Source: CAZGUG01 sp964529035 (GTDB lineage: Bacteria; Bacillota; Clostridia; Ch29). From it: a stretch of 10,132 nt of DNA. Below are positions 1-6,433 of the stretch, piece by piece (position 1 is the first letter of the stretch; each line of letters opens with the position of its first letter). The stretch is from contig CAZGUG010000065.1 in the NCBI GenBank assembly GCA_964529035.1, positions 1 through 10,132 on the forward strand, read 5' to 3'. The position numbers and the translations under genes were made by a program. Below the pieces are notes generated by a model. It did no database searches and had not been told where the DNA came from. It saw only the letters and a list, made by a program, of their open reading frames with translations.

Positions 1-614
1 TACATTTCATAATCCGATACCTCTTCGGTGGTTCCCTGCACCTTAACAATGCCTTTCTTGGCTGTAACGCTCCTTACCGCCTTCCTTAATTCGGCATTGT
101 CCGAAATTATTTCGGTTATTATGTCGCAGGCACCCTCCAGCGCTTCAGCAGCACTGCCTATGCCCTTTTCCATATCAACATATTCAAGGGCAATCTCCTC
201 CATGTCACCTTCCACAAGCTGCTGCGCCAGCAGTATATCCGCAAGGGGCTCAAGGCCCTTTTCGCGGGCCACCATGGCCCTGGTTCTTCTCCTGGGCCTG
301 AAGGGCCTGTAAATATCCTCAACCTCCTGCAGCGTTTCGGCTTTGTTTATCCTTTCCTCCAGGTCTCCGGTCAGTTTATCCTGCCCGTCAATAAGCCTTA
401 TGACCTCTTCCTTTCGGCTTTCAAGATTTCTGAGATATGTAAGCCTGTCCGCAAATTCCCTGAGCACGTCGTCGGCCAGCCCGCCGGTCATTTCCTTCCG
501 GTACCGGGCAATAAAGGGTATGGTGTTCCCTTGGTCTATCAGCTTAATGGTGTTCTCCACCTGTGTGCCTTTAAGTCCCAATTCCCGGCACAACCTCGCA
601 GCAATTCCGTTCAT
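1..614 (-). CDS. tex: Tex-family RNA-binding transcription accessory protein, N-terminal part (runs off window)
   Basis: The reading frame from ATG 612-614 stays open to the window edge, giving 204 codons of a family that is usually 700-780 residues. The N-terminus has the Tex signature: a short helical start, then LIDQGNTIPFIARYRKE near residues 28-44, followed by TGGL and a charged helical stretch, then YRPFRPRRRTRAMVARE near residues 103-119. Only the Tex N-terminal helical region is here; the YqgF-like, helix-hairpin-helix and S1 RNA-binding parts would lie beyond base 1. The start is set by AAGGAG seven bases upstream of ATG. Tex proteins bind nucleic acid and affect transcription and RNA turnover, but their exact role in Clostridia is unsettled. 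The gene follows prfB on the same strand after 77 bases that hold a 9-bp hairpin. Family assignment is firm; the function statement is family knowledge. Confidence 0.93.
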   Translation of the reverse strand, partial: MNGIAARLCRELGLKGTQVENTIKLIDQGNTIPFIARYRKEMTGGLADDVLREFADRLTYLRNLESRKEEVIRLIDGQDKLTGDLEERINKAETLQEVEDIYRPFRPRRRTRAMVAREKGLEPLADILLAQQLVEGDMEEIALEYVDMEKGIGSAAEALEGACDIITEIISDNAELRKAVRSVTAKKGIVKVQGTTEEVSDYEM

Positions 615-662
615 ACCAGGTCTCCTTCCCTACCGTTTACGCATAAAAATTTCAGCCCGGAA

Positions 663-685
663 TATACCGCAAGGTATGCGGTATA
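663..685 (-). other. 9-bp hairpin between prfB and tex
   Basis: TATACCGCA and TGCGGTATA form a perfect 9-bp inverted repeat around a 5-base loop (arms 663-671 and 677-685), starting seven bases after the prfB stop codon. No U tract follows on the minus strand; the next bases are TTCCGGG. It is therefore a poor intrinsic terminator and more likely an RNA-stability or processing hairpin, or a leaky terminator, between prfB and tex. Confidence 0.5.
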
Positions 686-691
686 CCCAAG

Positions 692-1329
692 CTAGCCATT
701 GTATTTTTGGGCCTTCAAATAGGCGAATATGAACTCGTCAAGGTCGCCGTCCATAACCCTGTTGACATTTCCTATCTCCACATTGGTCCGGTGGTCCTTG
801 ACCATGCTGTAGGGGTGAAAGACATAGGACCTTATCTGACTGCCCCAGGCAATCTGGTTGTATTCGCCCTGCAGGTCCTCTATTTTTTCCTTCTGCTCCT
901 GCTCCCTGAGCTCAATGAGCTTTGATTTAAGCATCCTCATCGCTGTCTCCCGGTTGCTGTGCTGGGATCTCTCGTTCTGGCACTGCACCACTATTCCGGT
1001 GGGTATATGGGTTATCCTTATGGCGGAATCCGTCTTGTTTACATGCTGGCCTCCGGCTCCGCTGGACCTGTAGGTATCAACCCTCAAGTCGTCAGGGTTT
1101 ATGTTTATTTCCACGTCATCGTCCAGCTCAGGCATAACATCCAGCGAAGCAAAGGAAGTATGCCTCCTGCCCGAAGCATCGAAGGGAGATATTCTTACCA
1201 GCCGGTGAACACCCTTTTCCGCCTTGAGATAGCCGTAGGCATTTTCTCCTTCCACCAGCAGCGCCGCGCTCTTGATGCCCCCTTCGTCATCCGCCAGCAG
1301 GTCCAGTACCTTTACCCTGTATCCCTTGT
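692..1329 (-). CDS. prfB: peptide chain release factor 2 (RF2), C-terminal 211 residues; 5' part lost in N gap
   Basis: RF2 recognises UGA and UAA stop codons in the ribosomal A site and triggers hydrolysis of the finished peptidyl-tRNA. The visible part has both defining motifs: the stop-codon-reading tripeptide SPF (codons at 1181-1189), within HRLVRISPFD followed by GRRHTSF, and the catalytic GGQ (codons at 1046-1054), within SGAGGQHVNKT. SPF rather than PxT separates RF2 from RF1. The C-terminus (WGSQIRSYVFHPYSMVKDHRT, then the LDEFIFAYL helix) is intact and ends in TAG at 692-694. RF2 is normally 330-370 residues, so about 120-160 residues are missing, which is more than a true 100-base gap could hold. 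In many bacteria prfB carries a programmed +1 frameshift near codon 25; that site would be in the gap and cannot be judged. secA lies directly upstream, as in B. subtilis. Confidence 0.96.
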
Positions 1330-1429
1330 NNNNNNNNNNNNNNNNNNNNNNNNNNNNNNNNNNNNNNNNNNNNNNNNNNNNNNNNNNNNNNNNNNNNNNN
1401 NNNNNNNNNNNNNNNNNNNNNNNNNNNNN
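1330..1429. other. assembly gap, 100 N placeholder within secA/prfB
   Basis: Exactly 100 N, the usual placeholder for a gap of unknown size. SecA breaks off on its 5' side (minus-strand sense) and RF2 resumes on the other. The missing SecA C-terminus plus the RF2 N-terminus need several hundred bases, so the true distance must exceed 100 if the contigs are truly adjacent. Reading frames that cross the N run are artefacts. Confidence 0.98.
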
Positions 1430-3672
1430 TCTTCCTGGCCGTAGGCCCTCAGCCCGATACCCTGCCTCATCTGGTCCATGTTGTCTATGTGTTCCATCCA
1501 CTTCATGTCCACAACCCTAAGCAGTATAACCCTTTCGAGCTCCCTCATCTGCTCGCTGCCAATCTTTTCTTCCCTTTCATGGTACACCCTGAGGGCGATA
1601 TCCATAAGCATACTTTTTAGCTTTTCGCGGGTGAGCTGCTCCGGATCACCTATCCTCAGGCCGTTCTTCGGCAGGAAGAGTTTCTGTGCGTATTTTCCCA
1701 GTCCGTCAAAATCCCATTCCTCCGGGTACTGGCTGTTGGAAGTGTATATATCCAGCATTATTTCCATGGTGTCGCTTATCATCTCTAAAATCTGGTCCCT
1801 CAGGTTTTCCCCCTCCAGCACCTGCCTTCTCTGGGCGTATATGACCTCCCTCTGTTTGTTCATAACATCGTCATACTGCAGCACGTGCTTCCTTATATCA
1901 AAGTTGCGCGCCTCAACCTTTTTCTGTGCGTTTTCTATCGACTTGCTCAGGATGGAATGCTCAATCGGCTGCGTATCGTCAAACCCGAGCTTGTCTATCA
2001 TGCCCATGATTTTTTCGGAACCGAAAAGCCTCATCAGCTCGTCTTCCATCGATATATAAAACTGTGATGAGCCCAGATCTCCCTGGCGTCCCGACCGGCC
2101 GCGCAGCTGGTTGTCTATCCTCCTGCTCTCATGCCGTTCGGTGCCTATTACATGCAGTCCGCCAATATCCTTAACTCCTTCACCGAGTACTATATCGGTA
2201 CCCCTGCCCGCCATGTTGGTGGATATGGTCACGGCATTTCTCCGGCCGGCCTGGGCAATTATCTGCGCTTCCTTTTCATGGTACTTGGCATTTAAAACCT
2301 GATGGTTAACTCCCCTTCTGGACAGCATTTTACTAAGAAGCTCTGACTTTTCTATGCTGATGGTGCCCACAAGTATAGGCTGTCCCATTGAATGCCTTTG
2401 TATTATATCCTCCACCACCGCCCTGAACTTGCCCTCTGTGCTCCTGTATACCACATCCGCTAAATCGTCCCTTATCATAGGCATGTTGGTGGGTACCTCC
2501 ACCACGTCCATGCCGTATATGGCCCTGAACTCCTCTTCTTCGGTTGCAGCGGTACCGGTCATACCCGCCAGTTTTTTGTACATCCTGAAATAATTCTGGA
2601 AGGTTATGGTGGCCAGCGTCTTTGATTCCCTTTCCACCTTAACCCTTTCCTTGGCCTCTATGGCCTGGTGCAGCCCGTCGCTGTACCGCCGTCCCAGCAT
2701 AAGCCTGCCGGTGAACTCGTCAACTATGATTACCTGGTTGTCCTTTACCACATAGTCAATATCACGGTCCATAAGCCTGTGGGCCTTCAGCGCCTGGTTT
2801 ATATGGTGCGAAAGCTCCATGTTCTCGGGATCTGCTAGGTTTTCAAGATTGAAATACTGCTCCGCCTTTTTGACGCCGTCATCGGTCAGCGTAACGGTGT
2901 TTGCCTTTTCGTCCACCGTAAAGTGTTCCTCCTGCCTTAGGCCCCTTACAAAACCGTCCACCACCGAATACAGCTTTGTCGACTTTTCGCCCACCCCCGA
3001 GATTATCAGCGGCGTCCTTGCCTCGTCTATAAGTATGCTGTCAACCTCGTCAATGATTGCATAATTGAGCTGTCTCTGTACCATCTGCTCCTTGTATATC
3101 ACCATGTTATCCCTTAAATAGTCAAAGCCGAACTCGTTGTTGGTGCCGTAGGTAATATCGGCAGCATATGCCCTTTTACGCTGCTCAAAATCAAGCCCGT
3201 GCACAATAAGGCCTACCTCCAGCCCCAGGAATTTATATACCTCTCCCATCCACTGGCTGTCCCTTGTGGCAAGGTAATCGTTCACGGTGACAATATGCAC
3301 ACCCTTGCCTGTAAGGGCATTTAGGTATGCCGGCATCGTTGCGACCAGGGTTTTACCTTCACCGGTTTTCATTTCGGCTATCCTGCCCTGATGCAGCACG
3401 ATGCCTCCCAGAAGCTGTACAGGAAAATGTCTCATTTTGAGCACCCGGGCGGATACTTCCCGCACCACCGCAAAGGCTTCGGGCAAAATATCTTCCAGCG
3501 TCTCGCCCTGCTGCAGCCTTTCCCTGAACTCTTTCGTCTTGTGACGCAGCTGGCTGTCTGTCAGGCCTTTCGTTTCATCTTCAAGCGCCTCTATTGCATC
3601 CACGGTTTTGTTAAGTTTTTTTATCTCCCGCTCATTGGCATCGCCAAATAATCTGGATAAGAAATTCGCCAT
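1430..3672 (-). CDS. secA: protein translocase ATPase SecA, C-terminus lost in N gap
   Basis: SecA is the cytoplasmic ATPase that drives preproteins through SecYEG. 747 residues are visible. Walker A MKTGEGKT is at residues 101-108 and Walker B/DEAD-like DEVDSILIDEART at 208-220. The preprotein-binding region follows, then MTGTAATE near 371, TNMAGRGTDIVLGEGV at 485-500 and the arginine-finger region RGRSGRQGD at 524-532. The helical scaffold MKWMEHIDNMDQMRQGIGLRAYGQ comes near 723-746, where the sequence meets the gap. About 80-150 residues should follow, including any C-terminal zinc-binding linker, so that tail cannot be assessed. I chose ATG 3670-3672, preceded by GAGAGGTGG, because it gives the family start MANFLSRLFGDANER. 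A TTG seven codons upstream would run through the ribosome binding site. The terminator at 3764-3784 and a promoter candidate suggest transcription separate from the upstream membrane-protein gene. Confidence 0.97.
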
Positions 3673-3703
3673 ATTTCCACCTCTCGTCTCCAATTCAAAC
3701 TAG

Positions 3704-3736
3704 ATTTTATCATGAATTATACCAATAGGCAATTGG
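3704..3736 (-). promoter_or_regulatory. secA promoter candidates with inverted repeat
   Basis: Two overlapping sigma-A readings fit. One is TTGCCT (3727-3732), a 17-base spacer, and TAAAAT (3704-3709). The other is an extended -10, TGG-TATAAT (3716-3724), with no good -35. CCAAT and ATTGG arms (3722-3726 and 3732-3736, 5-base centre) form an inverted repeat over the same bases and could be an operator. The site lies between the upstream gene's terminator and the secA ribosome binding site, where a promoter is required. Confidence 0.55.
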
Positions 3737-3763
3737 TCGCCGCATTCTGAAGGTGCGAACAAC

Positions 3764-3784
3764 AAAAAACCCCCTTTTCGGGGG
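3764..3784 (-). terminator. intrinsic terminator after the DUF5317-type gene
   Basis: On the minus strand CCCCC-GAAAA-GGGGG is followed by six U residues (3764-3769), starting one base after the TAA of the membrane-protein gene. The loop is a stable GNNNA-like pentaloop and the tail is clean. It should stop the two-gene unit upstream and insulate secA. Confidence 0.9.
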
Positions 3785-3785
3785 A

Positions 3786-4382
3786 TTAGATTCTGCCTTT
3801 GTATTTAAACCTTATCATGCGGCTCTGCCGCATAATCTTTTCCTGCAGCATGGCTTTTTGAACAAACAAAAATATTCCGAGTGAGATTATTATATCACCT
3901 ATGCTATGCACCTTTGGAAGCGGATAGGCTGCAGGCAGGATAATTATGTCCGCCAGAAAGGGAAGCTTTGTCAAATCAGTAAGGGGCTGATGCGTAACCA
4001 TGCCTCCGGTGGATATCATCTGTGCGTAATCATAAAGGCCTTTATTGTTCAGGGCTTCCACCGCCACCGGCATGGCACCCCCGTTAATGAATATCACCAG
4101 GAAATTCAGCATGGAGCCGAGTAAAACAAGCCACATTGACCGGTGTTCCCTGTTGGAAATAATGGCCGCAAAAAGCAGGATGTAGCTTGCGGTATGAAGG
4201 TACATGATGTAATCCGCCACCAGGCTTACACCGGCGGATGCTGCAAACAGGGTTGCAAATTCAAGAATAAATGCCAGTATAAACAGCCAGACATTGCGGA
4301 TGGGTGTCTGGCCCAGCCCCTTAAATTTCCCGCCCCGGATTTTGCCGACAACAAGTGATAATACAAGACCCTCAATCAACAC
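3786..4382 (-). CDS. DUF5317-type integral membrane protein, function unknown
   Basis: A protein of about 198 residues with five to six hydrophobic segments, including NVWLFILAFILEFATLF, a long segment through IMYLHTASYILLFAAII, MWLVLLGSMLNFLVIFINGG, and a last one in SIGDIIISLGIFLFVQKAM. Conserved-looking motifs are IRGG after the first segment, NGGAMPV after the fourth, TKLPFLADIIILPAAYPLP and VHSIGDIII. I recognise this as the DUF5317 pattern; no biochemical role is known to me. I prefer GTG 4380-4382, because AAGGGG lies nine bases upstream and the first helix then has the usual length. TTG at 4391 (three codons longer) abuts AAGGGG too closely, and TTG at 4379 is also possible. It lies about 40 bases after the 214-aa gene, sharing its transcript, and ends in a strong terminator. 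Family call from memory. Confidence 0.82.
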   Translation of the reverse strand: MLIEGLVLSLVVGKIRGGKFKGLGQTPIRNVWLFILAFILEFATLFAASAGVSLVADYIMYLHTASYILLFAAIISNREHRSMWLVLLGSMLNFLVIFINGGAMPVAVEALNNKGLYDYAQMISTGGMVTHQPLTDLTKLPFLADIIILPAAYPLPKVHSIGDIIISLGIFLFVQKAMLQEKIMRQSRMIRFKYKGRI

Positions 4383-4421
4383 CTCTAACAACCCCTTACC
4401 AGGATATTTTACCGACCCGGA

Positions 4422-5066
4422 TTATGTTTCCAATAAATTGACGATTTTCCTGTTCACCGCATCCAGAGTCGCTTTGGCCACCGCTTCCTTCATATCCCCA
4501 CCGTTCACTGCAGTGCCGATAAGAAGGCGCCCTCCCTTTTTGTCCAGATACGTGACCGCAGCATTGACTACGCTGAAACCGGCTATGGTAAGGCTGCCCA
4601 CATCCTCAATGACAAACATGTCTTCGGAGCCCAAGGCATTCAATACCGCCTTCAGAACAGCTTCCGCTATTGACCTGTTGATACTGCCGATGGTATTGGC
4701 ACCTTTATGGCATCCCGTATAGATTTCACCCCTGTGGGCAAGCGTAATCTTTACTTCAAAGTTCAAATCCTTCCTGGCTATCTCCATTCCTTTATAGGCA
4801 AAACGCAGCCCGTCACTGCTGAAACCTTCCCCGTCCAACTGGGCGATACTGATTACCCTATGATCAATATCCACCGCAAACGCCGCCGATACGGCGGACT
4901 GGATATCCCTTGCTATTTGCTTTGCATTCCTTGACCTTTTAGCTATGGCATGTATTTCGGTAACATTACCTTTGTCATCCATTCTTATTCTGGACGAAAC
5001 AATACCCTCCACCGCATTCACAAGCCCCTGTAACGTTTCCTCGGATACTGCAGGCTTATCTATCAT
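4422..5066 (-). CDS. conserved protein of unknown function, 214 aa, cytoplasmic, two-part
   Basis: I do not recognise a named family. There is no signal peptide or membrane segment. Residues 15-78 form an alternating helix/strand unit (VEGIVSSRIRMDDKGNVTEIHA, then NAKQIARDIQSAVSAAF and HRVISIAQLD) that looks like a small regulatory or ACT-like fold. Residues 100-214 are a second unit: FEVKITLAHRGEIYTGCHKG, a long helix SINRSIAEAVLKAVLNAL, the strand pair GSLTIAGFSVVNAAVTYLD-KKGGRLLIGTAV, and a final helix EAVAKATLDAVNRKI. The order strand, GG-turn, strand, GTAV, helix ending in NR resembles the C-terminal allosteric domain of LeuA, but there is no catalytic domain; this is a weak resemblance. 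The start ATG 5064-5066 has AGAGGGG eight bases upstream. It is the first gene of a two-gene unit with the DUF5317-type membrane protein, suggesting a shared but unknown task. B. subtilis has neither gene at this locus. Confidence 0.85.
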   Translation of the reverse strand: MIDKPAVSEETLQGLVNAVEGIVSSRIRMDDKGNVTEIHAIAKRSRNAKQIARDIQSAVSAAFAVDIDHRVISIAQLDGEGFSSDGLRFAYKGMEIARKDLNFEVKITLAHRGEIYTGCHKGANTIGSINRSIAEAVLKAVLNALGSEDMFVIEDVGSLTIAGFSVVNAAVTYLDKKGGRLLIGTAVNGGDMKEAVAKATLDAVNRKIVNLLET

Positions 5067-5224
5067 ATGGTATACCCCTCTTTTTTTATTTGCCCCGCTA
5101 TATTAAGCCGGAAGATACCGGTTTGCTACCGACACAGCCACTGACGTTATTACCGTACAGATTACACAAGCCTTATTTATTATTTCTACTATTAATGAAA
5201 AACTCCTTTTTTTTCCCTCAATAA

Positions 5225-5254
5225 TAGGCTGCCGTTTTTCACACCGGCAGCCTA
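5225..5254 (-). terminator. strong hairpin after hpf, terminator-like without a good U tract
   Basis: TAGGCTGCCG and CGGCAGCCTA (5245-5254 and 5225-5234) form a perfect 10-bp GC-rich stem around a 10-base loop, starting 31 bases after the hpf stop. The minus-strand tail is TTATTGAGGG, only weakly U-rich. It probably ends or stabilises the hpf transcript. With a weak tail, some readthrough into the 214-aa gene is possible; I see no convincing promoter in 5067-5224. Confidence 0.55.
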
Positions 5255-5285
5255 CCCATCCTTTATAGGTGTTTTTTACCGTATA

Positions 5286-5813
5286 TCAGAACATTGGTTC
5301 TATCAGTCCGTAGTCTCCGTCCTTTCTTTTGTATACCACATTGACCTCTTCGGTATCGCCGTTTGAAAAAACAAAGAAATTATGCCCCAGAAGTTCCATC
5401 TGCAGTATTGCCTCCTCAACCGGCATCGGCTTCATTGCAAATCTTTTTGTTTTGACCACCCTGGGCCTTTCGGAATCCTCCCTGCCGTTAGCTTCTATGT
5501 TCTCAAAAATCAGTTTGCTTCCCCTAAATCTTCTCTCCAGTTTGGTCTTGTGCTTGTTTATCTGCCGCTCCAGCTTGTCTACCGCCTTGTCTATGGACGT
5601 GTACATGTCGTCGGTGCACTCTTCGGCCCTTATCAGCACACCGTCAAAAGGAATGGTGACCTCGATTATATGCCGGCTTTTTTCAACGTTGAGCGTAACC
5701 TGAGCCTCTGTGTTTTTCTGAAAATACTTGTTGAGCTTGCCAATCTTCCTTTCAATGGTGTCTCTTAAAGCATCGGTTACTTCCATGTTCTTCCCGCTCG
5801 TGATAATACGCAT
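5286..5813 (-). CDS. hpf: ribosome hibernation promoting factor, long form (HPF/RaiA/YvyD)
   Basis: Long HPF binds the 30S subunit and dimerises 70S ribosomes into inactive 100S particles in stationary phase or stress. The 175 residues are close to the usual 180-190. The N-terminal RNA-binding domain covers about residues 1-97: MRIITSGKNMEVTDALRD, then a basic helix with KLERQINKHKTKLERRFR near 80-97. After a linker, the dimerisation domain covers about 120-173 (KTKRFAMKPMPVEEAILQMELLGHNFFVFSN, then VVYKRKDGDYGLIEP). ATG 5811-5813 has GAGAGGAG nine bases upstream. It stands alone, with a sigma-A-like promoter at 5906-5935 and a hairpin after it. Upstream are a raiA-motif RNA and a DnaA-box cluster. 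The position between the flagellar genes and secA is the same as yvyD in B. subtilis. Confidence 0.96.
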   Translation of the reverse strand: MRIITSGKNMEVTDALRDTIERKIGKLNKYFQKNTEAQVTLNVEKSRHIIEVTIPFDGVLIRAEECTDDMYTSIDKAVDKLERQINKHKTKLERRFRGSKLIFENIEANGREDSERPRVVKTKRFAMKPMPVEEAILQMELLGHNFFVFSNGDTEEVNVVYKRKDGDYGLIEPMF

Positions 5814-5840
5814 AAAATCCAGCTCCTCTCCATTCTTATA

Positions 5841-5878
5841 ATGTCGTTTTGGAATCTACGTCGGATTGGTATGTCGTT
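5841..5878 (-). repeat. two direct repeats in the hpf leader, 30 bases apart
   Basis: ATGTCGTT occurs at 5841-5848 and again at 5871-5878 (AACGACAT on the transcribed strand), exactly 30 bases apart, about three helical turns. Both lie between the inferred hpf start of transcription and its ribosome binding site. Each differs from the Spo0A box TGTCGAA by one base if read as TGTCGTT. A tandem regulator site in the leader is possible; chance is not excluded. Confidence 0.4.
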
Positions 5879-5905
5879 ATCTATTTATACTGCGGTACTA
5901 TATAT

Positions 5906-5935
5906 ATTATAATCTATTATTATATTAATATCCAA
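5906..5935 (-). promoter_or_regulatory. hpf sigma-A-like promoter candidate
   Basis: TTGGAT (5930-5935), an 18-base AT-rich spacer and a perfect TATAAT (5906-5911) on the minus strand. Transcription would begin near 5899, leaving a leader of about 85 bases before ATG 5813. The -10 is perfect; the -35 matches only its TTG. B. subtilis yvyD uses stress sigma factors, and I see no clear sigma-B or sigma-H site here. Confidence 0.55.
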
Positions 5936-5966
5936 CAGATGGTAAGCTAAACATTTTGTAAAAAAT

Positions 5967-5979
5967 ATGGATTATCCAT
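5967..5979 (-). repeat. short perfect inverted repeat upstream of the hpf promoter
   Basis: ATGGAT-T-ATCCAT (read on the plus strand), six-base arms around one base, 32 bases upstream of the inferred -35. It contains TTATCC, the core of a DnaA box, but the last two box bases do not match. It may be an operator for an unidentified regulator. Confidence 0.35.
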
Positions 5980-6042
5980 GGACTTCCATCTTCAAGTGAA
6001 GTTTTTTGAGAGAGGTATAATGCCCTTTGTGGAAACCGAAAC

Positions 6043-6125
6043 TGTGGATAAAGTGGATAAGTCTGTTAATAACCTATGTTTCTGCACCAACCGCTGTGGA
6101 TAACCCGTCCCCCGAATGTGGATAA
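6043..6125 (-). promoter_or_regulatory. DnaA-box cluster: three perfect boxes and one near-perfect box
   Basis: TTATCCACA, the DnaA consensus, occurs three times on the minus strand, at 6043-6051, 6095-6103 and 6117-6125. TTATCCACT lies at 6052-6060, directly abutting the first, and a weaker TTATTAACA at 6064-6072. All point the same way. The perfect boxes are 52 and 22 bases apart, close to five and two helical turns, so they face the same side of the helix. No other perfect box was noticed in the window. It lies between the raiA RNA terminator and the hpf promoter, so it could regulate hpf, titrate DnaA, or belong to an origin-like region; dnaA and dnaN are not here. Confidence 0.85.
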
Positions 6126-6130
6126 TCCTT

Positions 6131-6137
6131 TGTCGAA
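6131..6137 (+). promoter_or_regulatory. perfect Spo0A-box heptamer beside the DnaA boxes
   Basis: TGTCGAA, the 0A-box core bound by phosphorylated Spo0A in endospore formers, lies five bases from the last DnaA box. In B. subtilis oriC, Spo0A boxes overlap DnaA boxes and Spo0A restrains initiation, so the pairing may be meaningful. A single 7-base match is weak evidence by itself. Confidence 0.35.
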
Positions 6138-6141
6138 TGGC

Positions 6142-6167
6142 AGTAATTCTCATTACTTTAATGTCAA
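6142..6167 (-). promoter_or_regulatory. TTGACA next to a 16-base inverted repeat
   Basis: On the minus strand a perfect TTGACA (6162-6167) is followed after four bases by AGTAAT-GAGA-ATTACT (6142-6157), six-base arms around four bases. No good -10 lies 16-18 bases downstream of TTGACA, so an active promoter is doubtful. The palindrome could be an operator between the raiA RNA terminator and the DnaA boxes. Confidence 0.35.
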
Positions 6168-6196
6168 CTTTAATAACAAAATGTAAAAATTTGTAC

Positions 6197-6216
6197 AAAA
6201 AAAGAAGTTTATCCGG
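6197..6216 (-). terminator. intrinsic terminator formed by the raiA RNA closing stem
   Basis: The 3' arm of the 13-bp closing stem (6204-6216) is followed at once by UUUUUUU (6197-6203). Its partner arm is about 200 nt upstream, so termination needs the RNA to close end to end. This ends the RNA about 300 bases before hpf's own promoter, which argues for a free RNA rather than an hpf leader. Confidence 0.7.
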
Positions 6217-6428
6217 CTGACCTGGTCTTTGACCCCACACTCGCCTGCTGCAGGTCTCGCTTCCGGTTTTTACACCTTCACTACCCCCCGTCTCTGCCGA
6301 AATCTTAATCCCGACAGGCAGGACTTACACCTAAACCGCACCATGCTCACCGGCATTTTTGCCGGTTTACGTGGGTCGCTTCGCCTGCGGTTAGCATCGA
6401 CTTTCAACCACAGACCCGGATAAACTTC
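6197..6428 (-). ncRNA. raiA-motif structured non-coding RNA with built-in terminator
   Basis: I assign this to the raiA motif, a structured RNA of about 200-230 nt found upstream of raiA/hpf genes in Firmicutes and Actinobacteria. The ends pair perfectly over 13 bp (GAAGTTTATCCGG at 6416-6428 with CCGGATAAACTTC at 6204-6216, minus-strand reading), and the 3' strand runs straight into seven U (6197-6203). The closing stem therefore doubles as a terminator. Inside are a 7-bp helix (6386-6392 with 6334-6340) enclosing a 7-bp hairpin with a four-base loop (6360-6366 with 6349-6355), a 5-bp helix (6317-6321 with 6294-6298), and a short GGTC-AAA-GACC hairpin (6224-6234). No coding frame fits. A TATAAT at 6434-6439 puts the first base at the start of the closing stem. 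Class assignment rests on position, size and architecture; consensus bases were not aligned. Confidence 0.8.
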
Positions 6429-6433
6429 ACTTA

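Noticed and set aside
1312..1501. Continuation of the SecA and RF2 frames across the N run
   Set aside because: The residues beyond the gap on each side are out of frame with the neighbouring gene; the joins are artefacts of reading through N.
28..1520. Plus-strand open frames opposite tex, prfB and secA
   Set aside because: All are complementary shadows rich in Ser, Leu and Pro with no ribosome binding sites, lying over firmly identified minus-strand genes.
3673..3693. TTG start seven codons upstream for SecA
   Set aside because: It would translate the ribosome binding site and add METRGGN-like residues not seen at SecA starts.
5991..6008. Plus-strand terminator CTTC-AAGT-GAAG followed by six T
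   Set aside because: Stem is only four to five A/T-mixed pairs and no plus-strand gene lies upstream.
5940..6200. The chromosome origin oriC itself
   Set aside because: DnaA boxes are convincing, but dnaA, dnaN, rpmH, recF or gyrB are absent and no clear AT-rich unwinding element with DnaA-trio pattern was identified. Kept as a DnaA-box cluster only.
5992..6240. 82-codon minus-strand open frame across the region upstream of hpf
   Set aside because: It covers the DnaA boxes and the end of the raiA RNA, has no good ribosome binding site, and the protein looks like translated non-coding DNA.
6229..6423. 64-codon plus-strand open frame
   Set aside because: It is the complement of the structured RNA; no ribosome binding site and no sensible protein.
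6204..6428. Small inverted-repeat mobile element (MITE) with 13-bp terminal repeats
   Set aside because: No target-site duplication flanks it (the flanking bases differ), while the nested helices, U tract, TATAAT and position upstream of hpf fit a structured RNA better.
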